Source: Prostheceraeus crozeri
Lineage: Eukaryota; Platyhelminthes; Polycladida; Euryleptidae
NCBI GenBank assembly: GCA_907163375.1
Contig: CAJQUW010001819.1
Location: 310,001 to 374,000 of the forward strand
Reading direction: 5' to 3'
Length of the DNA stretch: 64,000 bases
The translations under genes and the position numbers were made by a program. This document shows, piece by piece, positions 1 to 11,884 of this stretch. The notes below the pieces were generated by a model. It was not told where the DNA came from. It saw only the letters and a program-made list of their open reading frames with translations, and did no database searches. How positions within the stretch are numbered: position 1 is the stretch's first letter; the number at the start of each line of letters is the position of its first letter.

Positions 1-2493
1 GTTTCAGTATGACTTTTAGGATCGTAATACAAGACATTTGACACTAAATGAGATGTGATACTTTTGATTGCTTCTACATATGTCCAAGACTAACTGAATC
101 GGTGAAGCTGCGGGATGCAAGATGCTTCAAATATTCTGTAATGTCAGAGAATGTGATGAAATATTCATGTTACCAAATAGCTTCGGAACATCATATGGTG
201 TAATTGAATAATAGCATGAGTGGTCAGCAGATGTGCAGGCAAGGGATACCTGCATTGTGGCACAGTAGGGTGCCGGATCGAGTGTGCGTGTTGTAGACCA
301 CACGGGCTGTGTTGTCTTGAATGTTCACTTAAAAGAGTCATTTGTGAGTCCATTCTTGACTATAGTCCGGAGCGCGGAGCGCGCCCACCTCTGTCTACGA
401 GAAAAACTATCTGTTTAGCTGGATTTGACGGCGTTGATTTCAATTTCAATCAAACATGCATTGGTGCGAGGATGGGAATTTTTCATGATCGAGGCTCTGA
501 AAAAATGACATTACTTAGGCTTACTTATTGTGCATGGATAGTGGTGCAATGTTCTGGTTGAATTCATTGCGATAAAGTTGTGAAATTCGTTCACTCTGAT
601 GCACTGAGGTTATCTTTGTCGCAGTATGTAGCCACAAAGTAGGAAACTACAGTTGTCTAAGTGAACTGATGACTCGATTTCGTGTAAATTCATCCAGGTA
701 TTTGTAAATAGACGCCGATGTGATGATTTTACTATAAATTGCCTTTTCCTAAATCATTATGGAAGCTTATAGTATGCTGTAGTAGAAACTTGCGAAAATA
801 ATCTGAAAGCTCTAAAAAGTTAGCTCTAAAGTCAGCAATTGACCATATAGGATTTCTATATAGATGAAAACAAACGCTGGGAATATCTTTGCAATGCGGG
901 CGAGTTTTGCAAATCTGATTAGGAGTGATTTTTTTGTGATTAGGAGCTTCAAATTAGTAGGAGAGGATGGATTTTGCTGAGAAATTCTTTGTATTAAAAA
1001 AATGGTTCCGCTAACTTCACAATCAGCTTATGTGATGAGCACTTGTCAGAACAAGACACATTTGTGAATCATGCATGATTAAAAGGAGAATTTTTCCGGT
1101 AATGTTCATAGTCTGTCTGAGAATTCTGCTTTTCTGTCTCATGCGGTTATGTGCTATCAAACAAAAGTGCTACAGACAAGAGTCGATTTCATATAACGCT
1201 GACCTTTGTTACTGGGTTGGTGGTTGTATGTGCACAACAAGTTAGCATAAAGGACAACTTCAGTGGTACTTATGGGCTATCTCCCCCCACGTTTTCAAAT
1301 TTGTCTAAAATCCGTAAAAGCGAGTCAATCTTCACAAAACTTCAGAGACATGTATGTAAGCATATTTTCCTCCACATGCGAAAATACATGCAAATCAGAC
1401 ATGCGCTTTTTTAATTAGAGACGATGACGTGAAGTGTGGCAATGTCTGCAGTTTGATCTGGCTTCGCCTGATCTCTCATCGTGTGAGCAGATAGGACTAG
1501 GTCAACAAAGTCATGTCGCGACAACTCTTGAAGTGGCAATGACCCGGACCACATCCTTTCCATTTATATGCCTAACTTAAGAAATGTGTGGTAGGGTAGT
1601 GGTCGTGTGGAGATTTCAAATAACAGTAGATGAGACGAAGACGGAAAAAGAACAATGCATACATGAGTAACAATAATGCACCGAACAGAAGAAGTCAGAT
1701 CAAGGTGAACACATCGCTACACTTCAAATTATCCTCTCTAATTCAAAAAGTACTTGTCGGATTTGCATGAATTTCTGCATGTCTGTAAGTATACTCAAAT
1801 ACGTGTATCTGAAATTTGGTGACGGTTGATTCATTTTTACTGATTTTAGACACATTTGAAAACGTGCGGGGTGAGATAATCTAAAATACCACTTCAGTCA
1901 GCTTCAAAACTTTCAAAATTCTTAAATTCTTTTAATGAAGTGCTGCATCATAACAAGCTGCATGCCTTCTTCGCGAATGAATTACACGAGCAATTACGCA
2001 TGCATCTACTGTGAACCCTCAAGCCTGGGGAAGAAGAGACAATAAAAGAGGAGTAAGAGTAAACAAGTAAGTATGAACTAGAACAGTAGAAAGGTGGGGC
2101 TTCAAGCTAATAATATTTAGTGGCACTTTCATGATTACTTATTGTATGTTCGAACTTCACAAAAATCCTTAAGCAATGCTAGCTACATGCCGTGAAAAAC
2201 GCGCATAGATGAAGTTGTCTATGATCGCGACTCCATTCCAGACATGAAATATTTATCGTAAATCAGAGATAAATTTGATTATTAACAACATAGGTCAGTA
2301 GTAGTATATTGAATCAATGAATTTACTGTATGACTTAGTCGAATGATATGTTCATGTTCTGTCTTGCTGCAAAATGAATGCTATCAGCATTCTGTCAATA
2401 ATAATAGGACAATTAAGGTGTCGGTATCACTTGGAGATGACTTCTACCTTCACTTGCATTATTACTTTTTTGCCGCCTGCGTGGCCTATTCAG
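1..2493. other. Non-coding flank/intron upstream of the first visible exon
   Basis: AT-rich sequence without a convincing exon, repeat pair or RNA gene. A 113-codon open frame at 220-561 (plus) is Cys-rich at its start but has no domain I know and no clear splice context. Confidence 0.4.
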
Positions 2494-2579
2494 GAAGGCC
2501 GAGGGAGTTCGTCTCCACCATGGACTTTTCTTCAATTCTTAGGCCAGGCGAGTGCGGTCAAGGAATCAAGAATATTGAT
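2494..2579 (+). CDS. Candidate exon 1 (first one visible) of host gene
   Basis: A pyrimidine-rich tract ending in cctattcag precedes the exon, and a weaker donor (GAT|gtaata) follows. Read from its first base it is open for 28 codons (begins EGRGSSSPPWTFLQFLG) and ends with two spare bases. The next exon supplies exactly one base to complete the codon (ATA, Ile), so the phase fits. The 258-nt intron is short compared with the others. The protein segment is hydrophobic and plausible but has no recognisable motif. The weak donor and short length leave this as the least certain exon. Confidence 0.5.
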
Positions 2580-2837
2580 GTAATAGCTGAACAGTTGACA
2601 TCCTCTTTACATATTTAAAACTTGAATATGGATAGTGTTTTTTATTATTAGTAGTATACATTTCGCTCATTTATTACCCAACGTTCATAGAGAGGACATT
2701 CATATAACGAAAGGAAAGTCAACATTTTATTTACTTCAAATAATATGTCTGACTACTCCATAATTTATCTGGCTACTTTAATATATATACAACCATGTCA
2801 TGAATATTTCCCATATCTGCACTTTTCTCTATTTTAG

Positions 2838-3285
2838 ACGAGAACCGCCGCATGTTAAAGCCATGGAAGTGATTGTGCAAGAGTACTTTACGTTCATGAA
2901 GGGTAGACCGAGTTACATGGTTGATAATGGCTCACATCAACATGAACAAGATATTCATCGCTTCTCACAGAAGGTCATGTCTTTTGTTTCCAAAATGGAT
3001 CCCGGACTCCTGCAGATATTTATGGATGCATTTGCGCCATCATCCGTCGAGATAATCGCCACAGAAACGAAAATGTTTGAACTTCTCGGTGATGCTATGG
3101 TTTCCTTGATCCGTCCAATTATAAAACCCTTCTTCGTTGGAATACTTGCCTCGGAGACACTCTTGTTTCTGTGGGATCAGTATTTAATTGGTATGGACAG
3201 TCCCGGATTTCAAGATCTCTTCCTTCCCATTTCAACGGCTTGTTTACTTGTACTCCTTCGAAATGATCTCAGACGCAGCACCAAT
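2838..3285 (+). CDS. Exon 2 of host gene: TBC-like helical domain
   Basis: The acceptor is ctctattttag|A and the donor AAT|gtaagt, a near-perfect consensus. The exon is open for its full 448 nt; it starts with the third base of a codon and ends on a codon boundary. The roughly 149 residues form alternating amphipathic and hydrophobic helices. Early on they include VKAMEVIVQEYFTFMKG, then FVSKMDPGLLQIFMDAF. The last third (ILASETLLFLWDQYLIGMD, then LFLPISTACLLVLLRNDLRR) has the layout of the final helices of a TBC domain, where a Trp-Asp pair is followed by a hydrophobic helix. That family link is inference; no Rab-GAP catalytic finger is present in this piece. The next exon in phase is 23 kb away. 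Confidence 0.82.
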
Positions 3286-3461
3286 GTAAGTCATGTATTC
3301 ATGAATGAAGTAACGTGAAACGGATAGATCTATTGGGCTATCAACTTCAGATTAATGATGATAAATTATGAAATTATGATCACATGTACTCATTATGATA
3401 TGCAATTCAATTTGAAAAGGTTGCTATCAGTAGGATTGGAAAGAAATAAAATAATGAATAA

Positions 3462-3692
3462 ATGAACCTTGTTTACACTGGGAGGCACATTCGGCACGGA
3501 GCCTTTCTTCCATGTGGCCGAGTTGTTATTTATCCCCCCTCTCACTCTTTTTGTGATGAACGTTTAGCAAGAATTCAGAGTGTACCTATTCTAGAAGTCC
3601 TAGGTTTTACTCGACCAAGGTTTGAACCAAGGTCTCTCGGACGAAGAGCAAACACTCTACCACAAGGCCACAGTGCCGGTAAGGAAAGTTAA
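3462..3692 (-). mobile_element. tRNA-derived SINE, family A
   Basis: Read on the minus strand, a tRNA-like head carries box A (tggccttgtggta, about 3658-3670) and box B (ggttcaaacc, 3619-3628). A family body follows, ending in a tail like gtgtaaacaaggttcattta. The same body, in the opposite orientation, is at 50901-51150, with the shared segments ataggtacactctg, ctcggccacatgga and gaaaggctcc. The reading frame across it is only the SINE itself. Confidence 0.8.
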
Positions 3693-3694
3693 TG

Positions 3695-5744
3695 GACATT
3701 ATTTAACAACGAGTAAGCGCGAACGCGAAAAGGCATGTTTTTTCTCTTTGATAAGCAGAAAACTTTTCATGAAAAACTAAAGAAGACTTGACGATCACAG
3801 TCAACGAAAACAGTGTCTTCGACAGATTGACTTGCACCACATATATGCTACGTCATTCCTTGGGAATATGTGACAATTGACGAAAGGTGACTCGATTGAT
3901 CAATCTCTTACTTCCCCTTCAATTCACACCATTCATATTTTAAACATTTCCAAACATTTTGTGAAATTTTGAAATGAAGTTGATCAATAACATTCATTCA
4001 TACACCCCCTCATCAGCGTAAATAAAAGCGTCAGGTGGAATTTCCTGCCTAAATTTGGATCGAAAATCTGCTTTCGAATATAACCCGTATGTTTTATGAT
4101 TCTTTATGTGCGGCTTCTATTAAAGGGCGAGTTGTCTACATGTATATATAATGTAAAGTATGTTTTTTGTATGCATGGATTTTGTAGTTTTAGATTTAAC
4201 TTTCTCAACTTTTAGTCATGAAATATAATAGACATTATGTACATTGATAATGATAATGATTACGGCAGCGACAACTATCTCGAGACCAAGATTTGAAGAA
4301 CTAGAAGCGTAAGTTGATTGACGATGTGACCAGTTCGAATTTGACTAAATTGCTCTGTATCTGCAGGTCCTGTCATCTCATCTTCAACCGGTTTCATATA
4401 GTCAAGATGAATGTGTATAGATTATTGCGTGCCGGCATACAGCCTCTGTTGTTCCTCGCCACTCACTAAAAAGATATGACATTATATATATTTTTATTTT
4501 TATTATGAATTTTGACTACATCAAATGTTGTAGTCGTCGGTTTTGGCTTTGTATTGTTTTATGAGCATTATGTAACTGAGGAACTTCTAGACTGTAAGCA
4601 CGATTCTAGAACAGTTTTCTTACAAGGATTTAGGTTTTCTTACTAGGATTTATTACAAGGTTTTTATGCATTTTGTACATCAATTGCTCGGTTATGTACG
4701 TGTTCAGATACATTTACAATGTACATCCGATTCATCTAGATCTCTTTGCTCGGATGTTGTCCCTGTAATGAGTCCTCTCATGAGTCGTAGGACTCGAGCT
4801 TGTTGATGTACATTGTACATGTATATTTCTAAGATAGGATCCTTTTGCATTCGACCACGGATTTGAAGATTCGTAGTTTTGATAATAGCGAATTATATCC
4901 AATATATTACACAAATTAGTACAATTACTATCACAGTCATTTTTACAGTACTAATTGACACCGTTTGTCATATTCCTAGTAGTATAAAGTTGCCATTATG
5001 TGAAAAATCAGTGTTTATAATTAGTGACATGCAATAAATTAATTCGACCATGTTATCGAATACATCATTATTACAACAGTTCCATGCAATCGGTAACGGT
5101 GGCAGTAGCTCGAATGACGGAAATATAAATCATTGATGCGCTCGACGCATGAAACCAAAGCTGAAAGCTTGTGAAGAGATTTGCTAGAAATTTTATTCAT
5201 TCTTAAGTTCCACAATCACAATGTAATTCATGTTCTTAGCAGGCTGTAGTACGATGAAATCGCCAGACGAGACATAAAGTCAATTGAGTTAGGTTTGCCG
5301 GCATGCACACATTCACACATGAATTCCATTCTTCTTTTCTCGTGTCTCTAATGACATGTTTCAGTATCCAGTGCATAGATTGCATAAGATATGCAGTAGC
5401 TGATTGTTGCAGAATTACGTGATGTTCACTCGGATCATCACAATGCGAATTCCGAGAGCATGATGCACTATTTGAGCGTGAGGTATACCGTGAAAAATGA
5501 AGACAATTTGTCATGAACCCATCAGAGTGTGATAAACTGACCTTTTCCTATTCAGATTTTTCGACTTCCACTTTGCACAGTAATTTAATTTCAATATCAT
5601 CCGCAACAAACTGCATATCAATCATTACCATTGCTAAGTGATAGATAAAACCAATTTTTACCATGCTATAGAATTATCTTGACAATCAATCACTATTGTC
5701 ATTCTCATTTTCCGGCATCTGTATCCAATAAGTGAAGTAAGAGA
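3695..5744. other. Intron stretch, little structure
   Basis: AT-rich intron between a SINE and the Tc1-like element. The only notable structure is a short GC-richer hairpin at about 4764-4796 (agtcct paired with aggact), treated separately. No exon, tRNA or transposon end recognised. Confidence 0.4.
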
Positions 5745-5746
5745 TA

Positions 5747-6910
5747 CAGTCCGTTTCATAAAAAGTGGATCATCCTAAAATTTGACTAAATAAAACATAA
5801 GTATGATACAGAAAGCATTTTGCATGTTATTTCATGTCCCTAATATATTTAAATGTCCTTATATAATCTGATAAGCTATGATACAGTAACGGTTCTTAAG
5901 AAGCTAATATTTTGTGGCCCTACCCTTATTGTCAATGACATTACCAATTCGTCTAGGCATTGATTCGATGATATCGTTGATTTTTGACTGATCTAACTTT
6001 CTCTACTCTCTTTTTAACACTGACGTAAGTTGTGATACGCCATCTGTAGGTGGCAGTGAACGACGAACGTTACGATTTAGAATACTCCATACATTTTCTA
6101 TGGGATTCAGATCAGGAGAACGAGCTGGCCAAGATAATGTCCTAAACCCTAATTGAGACTTGCATAAGTTGACTCTACTACTCCTGACCATCACTATCCT
6201 TCAGACGGACTGATGTTTCTACGTTTGGATGTTTTGCGTGGACGGCCAGAGCCCTCTTTACGACAGAGTCGAAAATCATCATTATGCCATCGATGCACAT
6301 TTGTGTAAGGGACATTTAGTCGCTTGCTTGTAGCTCGCAAAGAAAACACTAGTTCTAGCAAGGCTGACACTTTGCTTTTTTGTGAATGCGATCTCGTTAT
6401 TGTTCATTTGTGTTTTGTATTGTTTTCAACTATTAAGAGATAGATTTCTAGCTGAAAGCAATCAGGAGTGCTGCCAACACCACCGCAACGAAGTCAGGAA
6501 GCTATGGAACATGAAGTCCAGTTAATCACATGTAGCAGTTACATTATTGTTGATGAATAATGGTGCTATACTGGCTCTGATTGACCGATTTTCTTGATTT
6601 TTGTTTTGCTTGATAGCTTTTTGCTTGTAGAACAACATATTACATAACAAAGGAAACAAATGTAATTTTATAAGAGTGAGGTATGATTTTGTGTAACATT
6701 GCTAAATGAAGATCAAATTATCTACTACTTTTTTATCTATAACAGGAAAACAACTCAATATTCATGCTTGAAATTTCCAACAATGATATTAGTAAGCACA
6801 ACTGACATATCTTCCAAATTTCAGAGAAATTCGTTCAAGTTTGGCGGAGTTAGACAAAGTTGAAGTTAAGGCGATGTTTAAGGGTGATCCATATTTTATG
6901 AAACAATCTG
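5747..6910 (-). mobile_element. Tc1-like transposon, internally deleted
   Basis: About 28-bp terminal inverted repeats: left starts cagtccgtttcataaaaag, right (complement) starts cagattgtttcataaaata, both followed by ggatca. The ends are flanked by TA (5745-5746 and 6911-6912), the Tc1/mariner target duplication. Inside, on the minus strand, is a decayed transposase. An HTH-like part with the linker GSGRPRKTS maps to about 6200-6370, and the hallmark catalytic-end motif WPARSPDLNPIENVWSILN lies at about 6075-6135. The middle of the DDE domain is missing and the frame is broken, so no active enzyme is encoded. At 1.16 kb it is shorter than the usual 1.3-1.7 kb. Confidence 0.9.
6003..6194 (-). 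pseudogene. Tc1-type transposase C-terminal fragment
   Basis: A 63-residue open frame contains the conserved Tc1 block around the third acidic residue (SPDLNPIENVWS) followed by basic helix residues. It is joined almost directly to an N-terminal DNA-binding remnant in another frame, so the catalytic core between them was deleted. It lies inside the element with matched terminal repeats at 5747-6910. Confidence 0.88.
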
Positions 6911-6912
6911 TA

Positions 6913-7820
6913 GTATTAATTTCTTGTATATCATTAGTATTTATCCGCCATAAAACTTATGCTTTAGTAAAAATTGCTGCATAGCATATGAGATCTAAGA
7001 TATTCCTATAAAGCAAATATACAGTTGGCCATAAAACATGATGAGACGAGGAAATGCCTTTACTTTGGTGTCCCATGGTCTTTAAATGGTTGGTTATCAT
7101 AACCCTCATTCATTAAGATTTCTATCTCCTATGGAGGCTTTATTGAGAACAGAAGTATTGATGCCCTGAAATTTCTATTCACCATAGATAGACATGAATT
7201 TTCTGTGATGACTTAAAGCATATATGCTCACCAGCCTTCTATTCGCGCGGGCTTTAATGCGGTTACAGTGGAAATGCAACTGGCATTCAAGCCAGGTGGA
7301 GACAGATATTCATTAGGTTTATAATACGAATAGCTACCTATCTGTCCGGGAACCCACAAGAATTTGTTAAGGTTTCAGAAGACTACTGTCTTAATAGACA
7401 ATAGAAGCAATAATCAACAATTTTAACTCAACAACTGTCCAATCAAAGACCTACTTTTATAGAAATATTCCTGATTATACAATGCTTTCTAGCTCATGAA
7501 AGAATAAAGGAAATTTCAGAAATAAAATTATTCATCGAATAGGCTAGTTAATTGTAATAATTTTCCAAGGGAATCCGCAAAATAGATGTTCGTTTTCGAG
7601 ATATATCTTAATTCTACGAGATCTTTCGATCGCTGTTCACGATCATCGTCAGGAAATCGTCGTGTAGAACGATCAAAAGATCTGGAATTGGAATACTATA
7701 AATAATAGAATGGTAATTAATAGATGAAACTATAGATACTAAATAGATAGTGCTATTTTTTTCCATGGTAGAAAAAGAAGGAGATGAAAAAATATGAACT
7801 TCATGTTCAGCTTTGACTGC
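6913..7820. other. Intron stretch
   Basis: No gene or repeat family recognised. A small hairpin at about 7616-7684 pairs gagatctttcgatcg with cgatcaaaagatct. Confidence 0.4.
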
Positions 7821-7879
7821 TGTAGAGACTGATACATCTGCGGAAGAGCGAAGTTCCTCTACGGTTTATCCGTGCTGGC

Positions 7880-8000
7880 TCTGCTTCCAGGAGACCTCCA
7901 GGATTCTTGCAAAACAGTCAGAACAAAATGAAAGGGACATGGAAGAAAAGGTCCGCGCCTAATGTACTTCTGAGTATATAAATGTTTGTTTATTCTAATC
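7880..8000 (+). mobile_element. SINE family A tail, degraded copy
   Basis: The segment at about 7939-7991 (catggaagaaaaggtccgcg, then cctaatgtacttctgagtat) matches the 3' body and tail of the SINE at 50901-51150. The tRNA-like head is too degraded to call. Confidence 0.55.
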
Positions 8001-8009
8001 TATTTCAAC

Positions 8010-9420
8010 TAAATCTGTTCGAATGACAATTATACAATTATGATTTGAGCCTGAGAAAGACAGGTCAAAGATGCAATATGGAGGAAGTTGAAGAATCTGC
8101 TTTTTTCAATAGAAATGTAGACTGTACGTAAGTAAGTGCTGTACGCATTCACATACGCTGTATATTTAGCATGAGTCGGTGTGTAAAAAGTAGCGGCACT
8201 GAGTGGGGCGGATCGGCTTATAAGTCATAAATGTTTATTCTGAAATATACAGAAAACGCAAAGTGATGGTCGCAAGGGCACTTACAAGTAAGCGTTGAGA
8301 ACACGTGCAACATATGCATGCGCAAAGTTTAGCATCAATAAAAATACATGAGACATATATTTACAAATTTACCGAATAAATATTTTCTTAGTAAGTTATT
8401 ATTTAAGTAAGTTATTATATATTATTTTAGTAAGTTATTATTATAGTAAGTTACTTATTTACTTAGTAAGTCATTTTCTGAGAGTGTGGGACTCAGCATT
8501 AGGTAATTATTTATCAGGTATTATTTTATTCACGTATAATAAAAAGGTGTCTGTCTATCAGGAGAATGTTTCAAATCACAAATTGACGCAGCAGATGCCG
8601 ACCTTTCGGTCCGGAGTTATCTTGGTCAAAGTTATTTTGAGTGACATTATTAAAGCAGTCATCGTACGGATCTTACACGTGGATCAATCGATGAATCAGA
8701 GTCATTAATAGTACGTACATGGTCGAGTGTTTCGTGACTGAATAACGACTCTATTAGACTAAAATTTGCTTTCCATTACGATGCTATGAATCATCACAAT
8801 TTTTTGATTCCTAGCATGGATGCAATACATCAAAAATCGCTGTTTTTCGCTGAACTTGCAATTAATCGGATAAAACGACAACTGTGAAAAACGTGAATAC
8901 AATCGATCCTTTCTTGTCAGTTGTGTTAAATAACATGCGGTGTAATAACTGCATTGACATAATTTAAAATCAACTTCGCTCAAATCTGATAGAAAATATC
9001 AATTAGATCAATGTTAATCACTTTCTTATTGAAACATGTTTTTCAATCGCAAGTAATGTGATTGATAAAGATTTCACTTCTGGGGGTTTCGGAATAAAAC
9101 AATTATGAAAGCAGCGTGTCTCATATTGATTAGCTATGGAATCTTAGTTATATATCACCTACACGATTGATTGTACCGAGGAGTTATGGAAATTCATTTT
9201 TATTTCTGTGATCTTTCAATGAAAAACTTTAATTAATACCTCTTTCTGGACAGTGACAATAAAAAAACGACAAATTGGTGGTGTTCGTATGATAGTCAGT
9301 AGCCACCATTGACATAAATTTCAAAGGAAAGTTAAGGAATTGTCACATTTCCTTTATTATCCCATTAACTACGCGAACATATTCAAATAATGTTTAACAA
9401 TGCATCGATGCAATACATCG
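8010..9420. other. Intron stretch
   Basis: AT-rich; apart from the short tandem repeat at 8390-8480 nothing is recognised. Short frames (8484-8708, 8759-8983) show no family motif. Confidence 0.4.
8390..8480. repeat. Degenerate AGTAAGTTATT repeat
   Basis: Five or more imperfect copies of agtaagttatt in about 90 bp of AT-rich sequence. Simple tandem repeat, no other content. Confidence 0.7.
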
Positions 9421-9427
9421 GATTCTT

Positions 9428-9595
9428 GATAACGGGATTGCAATCCCTACTGGAGATGCTTCGTGTCCCCTCCACATTAAGTAGGGATTGCAATCCCGGG
9501 ATGTCGTAGATCTTTTAATCCCGAAATTCCTGGATTCTGTGCGCTTTTACAATTTCCGAAATCCCAGGATTTTACTCACGGGATCCCGTAGCTAA
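9428..9595. repeat. Cluster of inverted GGGATTGCAATCCC-type repeats
   Basis: The self-complementary gggattgcaatcccta occurs at about 9434-9450 and again at about 9482-9497, the two also forming an inverted pair. Further atccc/gggat half-sites (aatcccgaaattcc, gaaatcccagg, acgggatcccgt) follow. Probably the subterminal part of a decayed DNA element; family unknown. Confidence 0.55.
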
Positions 9596-9879
9596 TTTAT
9601 TAGTGATTTAATAGTTATTTTAGTAGTTAGGTTTTATTAGATTAGGTTATTATGCCATTTTGTGTGTGAATATTGAATGAAATATAGAATGCTTTTCTTA
9701 AACATTGTTCTTTGAATTATTAGATACTTACATTAAAACTAAATATTACAATGGCTTCGGTATACATATGATTGCTTATGCATATTTGTGTCCTACTGCA
9801 TGTAGGATTATTCTTATCGTGCAGTGGATGCTAAAAATGATTGTAGAAAATTGTGCAAGAATTAAGCGCACATAATTAT

Positions 9880-10336
9880 TCCCAAAAAAGTAGTTGAAAA
9901 GCTAGTAATAATAGCAGTGCCTTTTCTGAACATGCGAAATATTTTCATTGGCGTAACATGGCTGTTAAAGATTTCAACCTCATGATTCCTAGCAAGCACG
10001 GATTCTACACCTTCAGAATTATAGGCCATGAAGCCATACGAGAAAGTGTTGAATCCTCCTCCCCATGTGTACGTATATCCATGTCTGTTGGCAATATATG
10101 CTTTCCTTTCAAATCAACTGAGATGTCTGATGAGTATTGATAATCTTGGCACTGTTGTCTGTTCGACCAGACCAACTGAATGGCTTCTCGTGAACCCCTT
10201 TTGCAGCCTGCTGTACATGTGGTCGTCCAGAGACTGCATTCGACTGAAAGGGCGGTTGCTCATGATGCGTCTGAGAATGAGGGTTTCTGGTTCTAAATCG
10301 ATCATTATATTCATTGCCCTCAAAGGTAAAGGGTAA
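9880..10336 (-). pseudogene. Unidentified coding relic, C-terminal part
   Basis: On the minus strand, about 75 codons in one frame read like real protein (for example HGYTYTWGGGFNTFSYGFMA and ARNHEVEIFNSHV, about 9940-10090). Further upstream the best frame is Gln/His/Asn-rich (about 10115-10330), and at least one stop separates parts. I do not recognise the family. The strand and position match the open frame at 10937-11443, from which it is separated by an inverted-repeat segment. A broken mobile-element or captured gene is possible. Low certainty. Confidence 0.35.
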
Positions 10337-10337
10337 T

Positions 10338-10735
10338 CAATAGCAACCGCTTCCAGGCGACCTCGGACAATCGATCTACTAATTCAATGCCTACGGCTTT
10401 CACGAGGTCGAAATGATGCTTCAATGCGCCTCGCTCTTGGCACCACCATAAAAAACGTCTTGCCGGCTGGGAATCGATTGTCCGAGGTCACCTGGAAGCG
10501 GTTGCTATTGTTATATAAACAAACCAGGAAGGTAACGTCATAATGCGCACTGAAAGCTTAACTTGCTCTTGACACGATCATGGAGGGTGTGTTTCGCTGG
10601 TCTTGGTGATTTTCATGCCGCGTTAGCAGTTCGAAGACTGGGCTCGATTCCCAGCCGTCAAGCCATTTTTCATGGTGGTGCCAAGAGCAAGACGCATTGA
10701 AATATCATTTCGACCTCGTGAAAGCCGGAGGCATT
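10338..10735. repeat. Two interlocked inverted-repeat pairs
   Basis: Pair 1: gcaaccgcttccaggcgacc (about 10342-10361, then tcggacaatcgat) matches the complement of about 10475-10505 (atcgattgtccgaggtcacc, then tggaagcggttgc). Pair 2: about 10388-10470 (tttcacgaggtcgaaatgat, then ttggcaccacca) matches the complement of about 10650-10735. A tRNA-like box B (ctcgattcccagcc, about 10650) lies in pair 2. The layout suggests an element end that was duplicated and inverted. Confidence 0.7.
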
Positions 10736-10936
10736 GAATCATTAAAGGGTAATCGAAAAGATGGCAAACCATATCGTTTTCCTTTCGTTTTCCAACCGTT
10801 CTGTATTCGATTAGAATTAGAAGATCTGCTTGATTATATAGCGTCTCTTTTGCACATTAAGGACTTGGAAATTTCATCTTCTAATAAGCGATGCAGCTGG
10901 CCAGCAGGATGGGTCCAGCATTGCAAGTGCATCGAA

Positions 10937-11443
10937 CTAATCGACTTTAACACGGAAAGCTTTGCTTTGACTATTTCTGACTTGAATTCTGCGGAAATCA
11001 TATAAATTTGAAGCGGAATATTGATAAATAGCAGGAGCTATTTTGAATCCTTCGACTGAAGGGCCTGTTCGAACCACTGATGAGGGAGTTTCATGAACCG
11101 GTGAACGTAGCGGACTGTCAGCACCAGTGCGTTCAGGTACTTCTGTGTCTTCATTCACTTCATGCGTACTATCGTTTGTAGCATTACTAGTTAAAGCCTT
11201 GGCGATTGCTTTGCCTAGATGCTCAATATTCAATGTCGAAATCAACTGACGTGTATTAGAACTCCCAAATGATTCAACATTGCAATTTCTCAAAGATACA
11301 GCATGCTGATCTAAGCGTTGGTCATCAGATTTATGACACACAGGGTCGAATATTGTAGTGAATGAAGTAGCAGCTGCAGTGAATGTGTCCGATTTCGTGG
11401 GCAGCTGATCTGAGCCGTGATCGTCAATGACTATTTGATGCAT
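10937..11443 (-). CDS. Unidentified open frame, 168 codons
   Basis: The longest unexplained open frame in the first half of the window. It is rich in Ser, Thr, Asp and Glu with few aromatics, for example LISTLNIEHLGKAIAKAL, then acidic and Pro-containing stretches, as in a disordered linker. There is no signal peptide, membrane segment or known motif. A second minus-strand relic lies downstream (9880-10336), so the two may be pieces of one gene, possibly ORF1 of a mobile element. No splice-site support was found. It may also be a chance frame. Confidence 0.35.
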   Translation of the reverse strand: MHQIVIDDHGSDQLPTKSDTFTAAATSFTTIFDPVCHKSDDQRLDQHAVSLRNCNVESFGSSNTRQLISTLNIEHLGKAIAKALTSNATNDSTHEVNEDTEVPERTGADSPLRSPVHETPSSVVRTGPSVEGFKIAPAIYQYSASNLYDFRRIQVRNSQSKAFRVKVD

Positions 11444-11581
11444 GCAATCAATATTGATGCATAAATGCTAACGCGCTCTCGGAATCTATGCATTTATGTC
11501 CTCTAAAGGTGGATACTATTCCTATATTCATAGCATTAGTGCCAGCCTTTTTCTCTACTTCTTCAATTTAACATTGGCCTA

Positions 11582-11880
11582 ATCTGTTTGCTGTTGTTGT
11601 TGTTGTTGTTTTACCCGGCTATGTCCTGCGGATAAGAGGCTTCGTATGACAATACGAAGCGGCACACTCAGTAAGCAGATTAATGCTTACTGCAGGCGAG
11701 GAGTGCGCAGGGAGGAGATGGCCATTCGGATACCACCGGGTCCTACCATACCCAAGACAAAGCTGCTCACACTGGGTGAACAGCATTGGCCGAGGCAGGC
11801 AGCAACCTCAATGGTCCTGCACTACACCTTACCTCCGAAGAGGGGAGGCGGTCATCGCTGAGGGGGAATCTATCAGTTTG
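11582..11880 (-). mobile_element. Retroposon fragment with (AAC)n tail
   Basis: On the minus strand a GC-rich body of about 270 bp ends in cgggtaaaacaacaacaaca, a typical trinucleotide tail of non-LTR retroposons. A perfect hairpin cttcgtatgacaatacgaag lies at 11640-11659. No coding motif. The plus-strand frames here are only the GC-rich body. Confidence 0.6.
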
Positions 11881-11884
11881 TTAC

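Noticed and set aside
220..561. 113-codon plus-strand frame, Cys-rich at the start
   Set aside because: No known domain, no clear splice sites, and its phase cannot be tied to the host exons. A chance frame is as likely.
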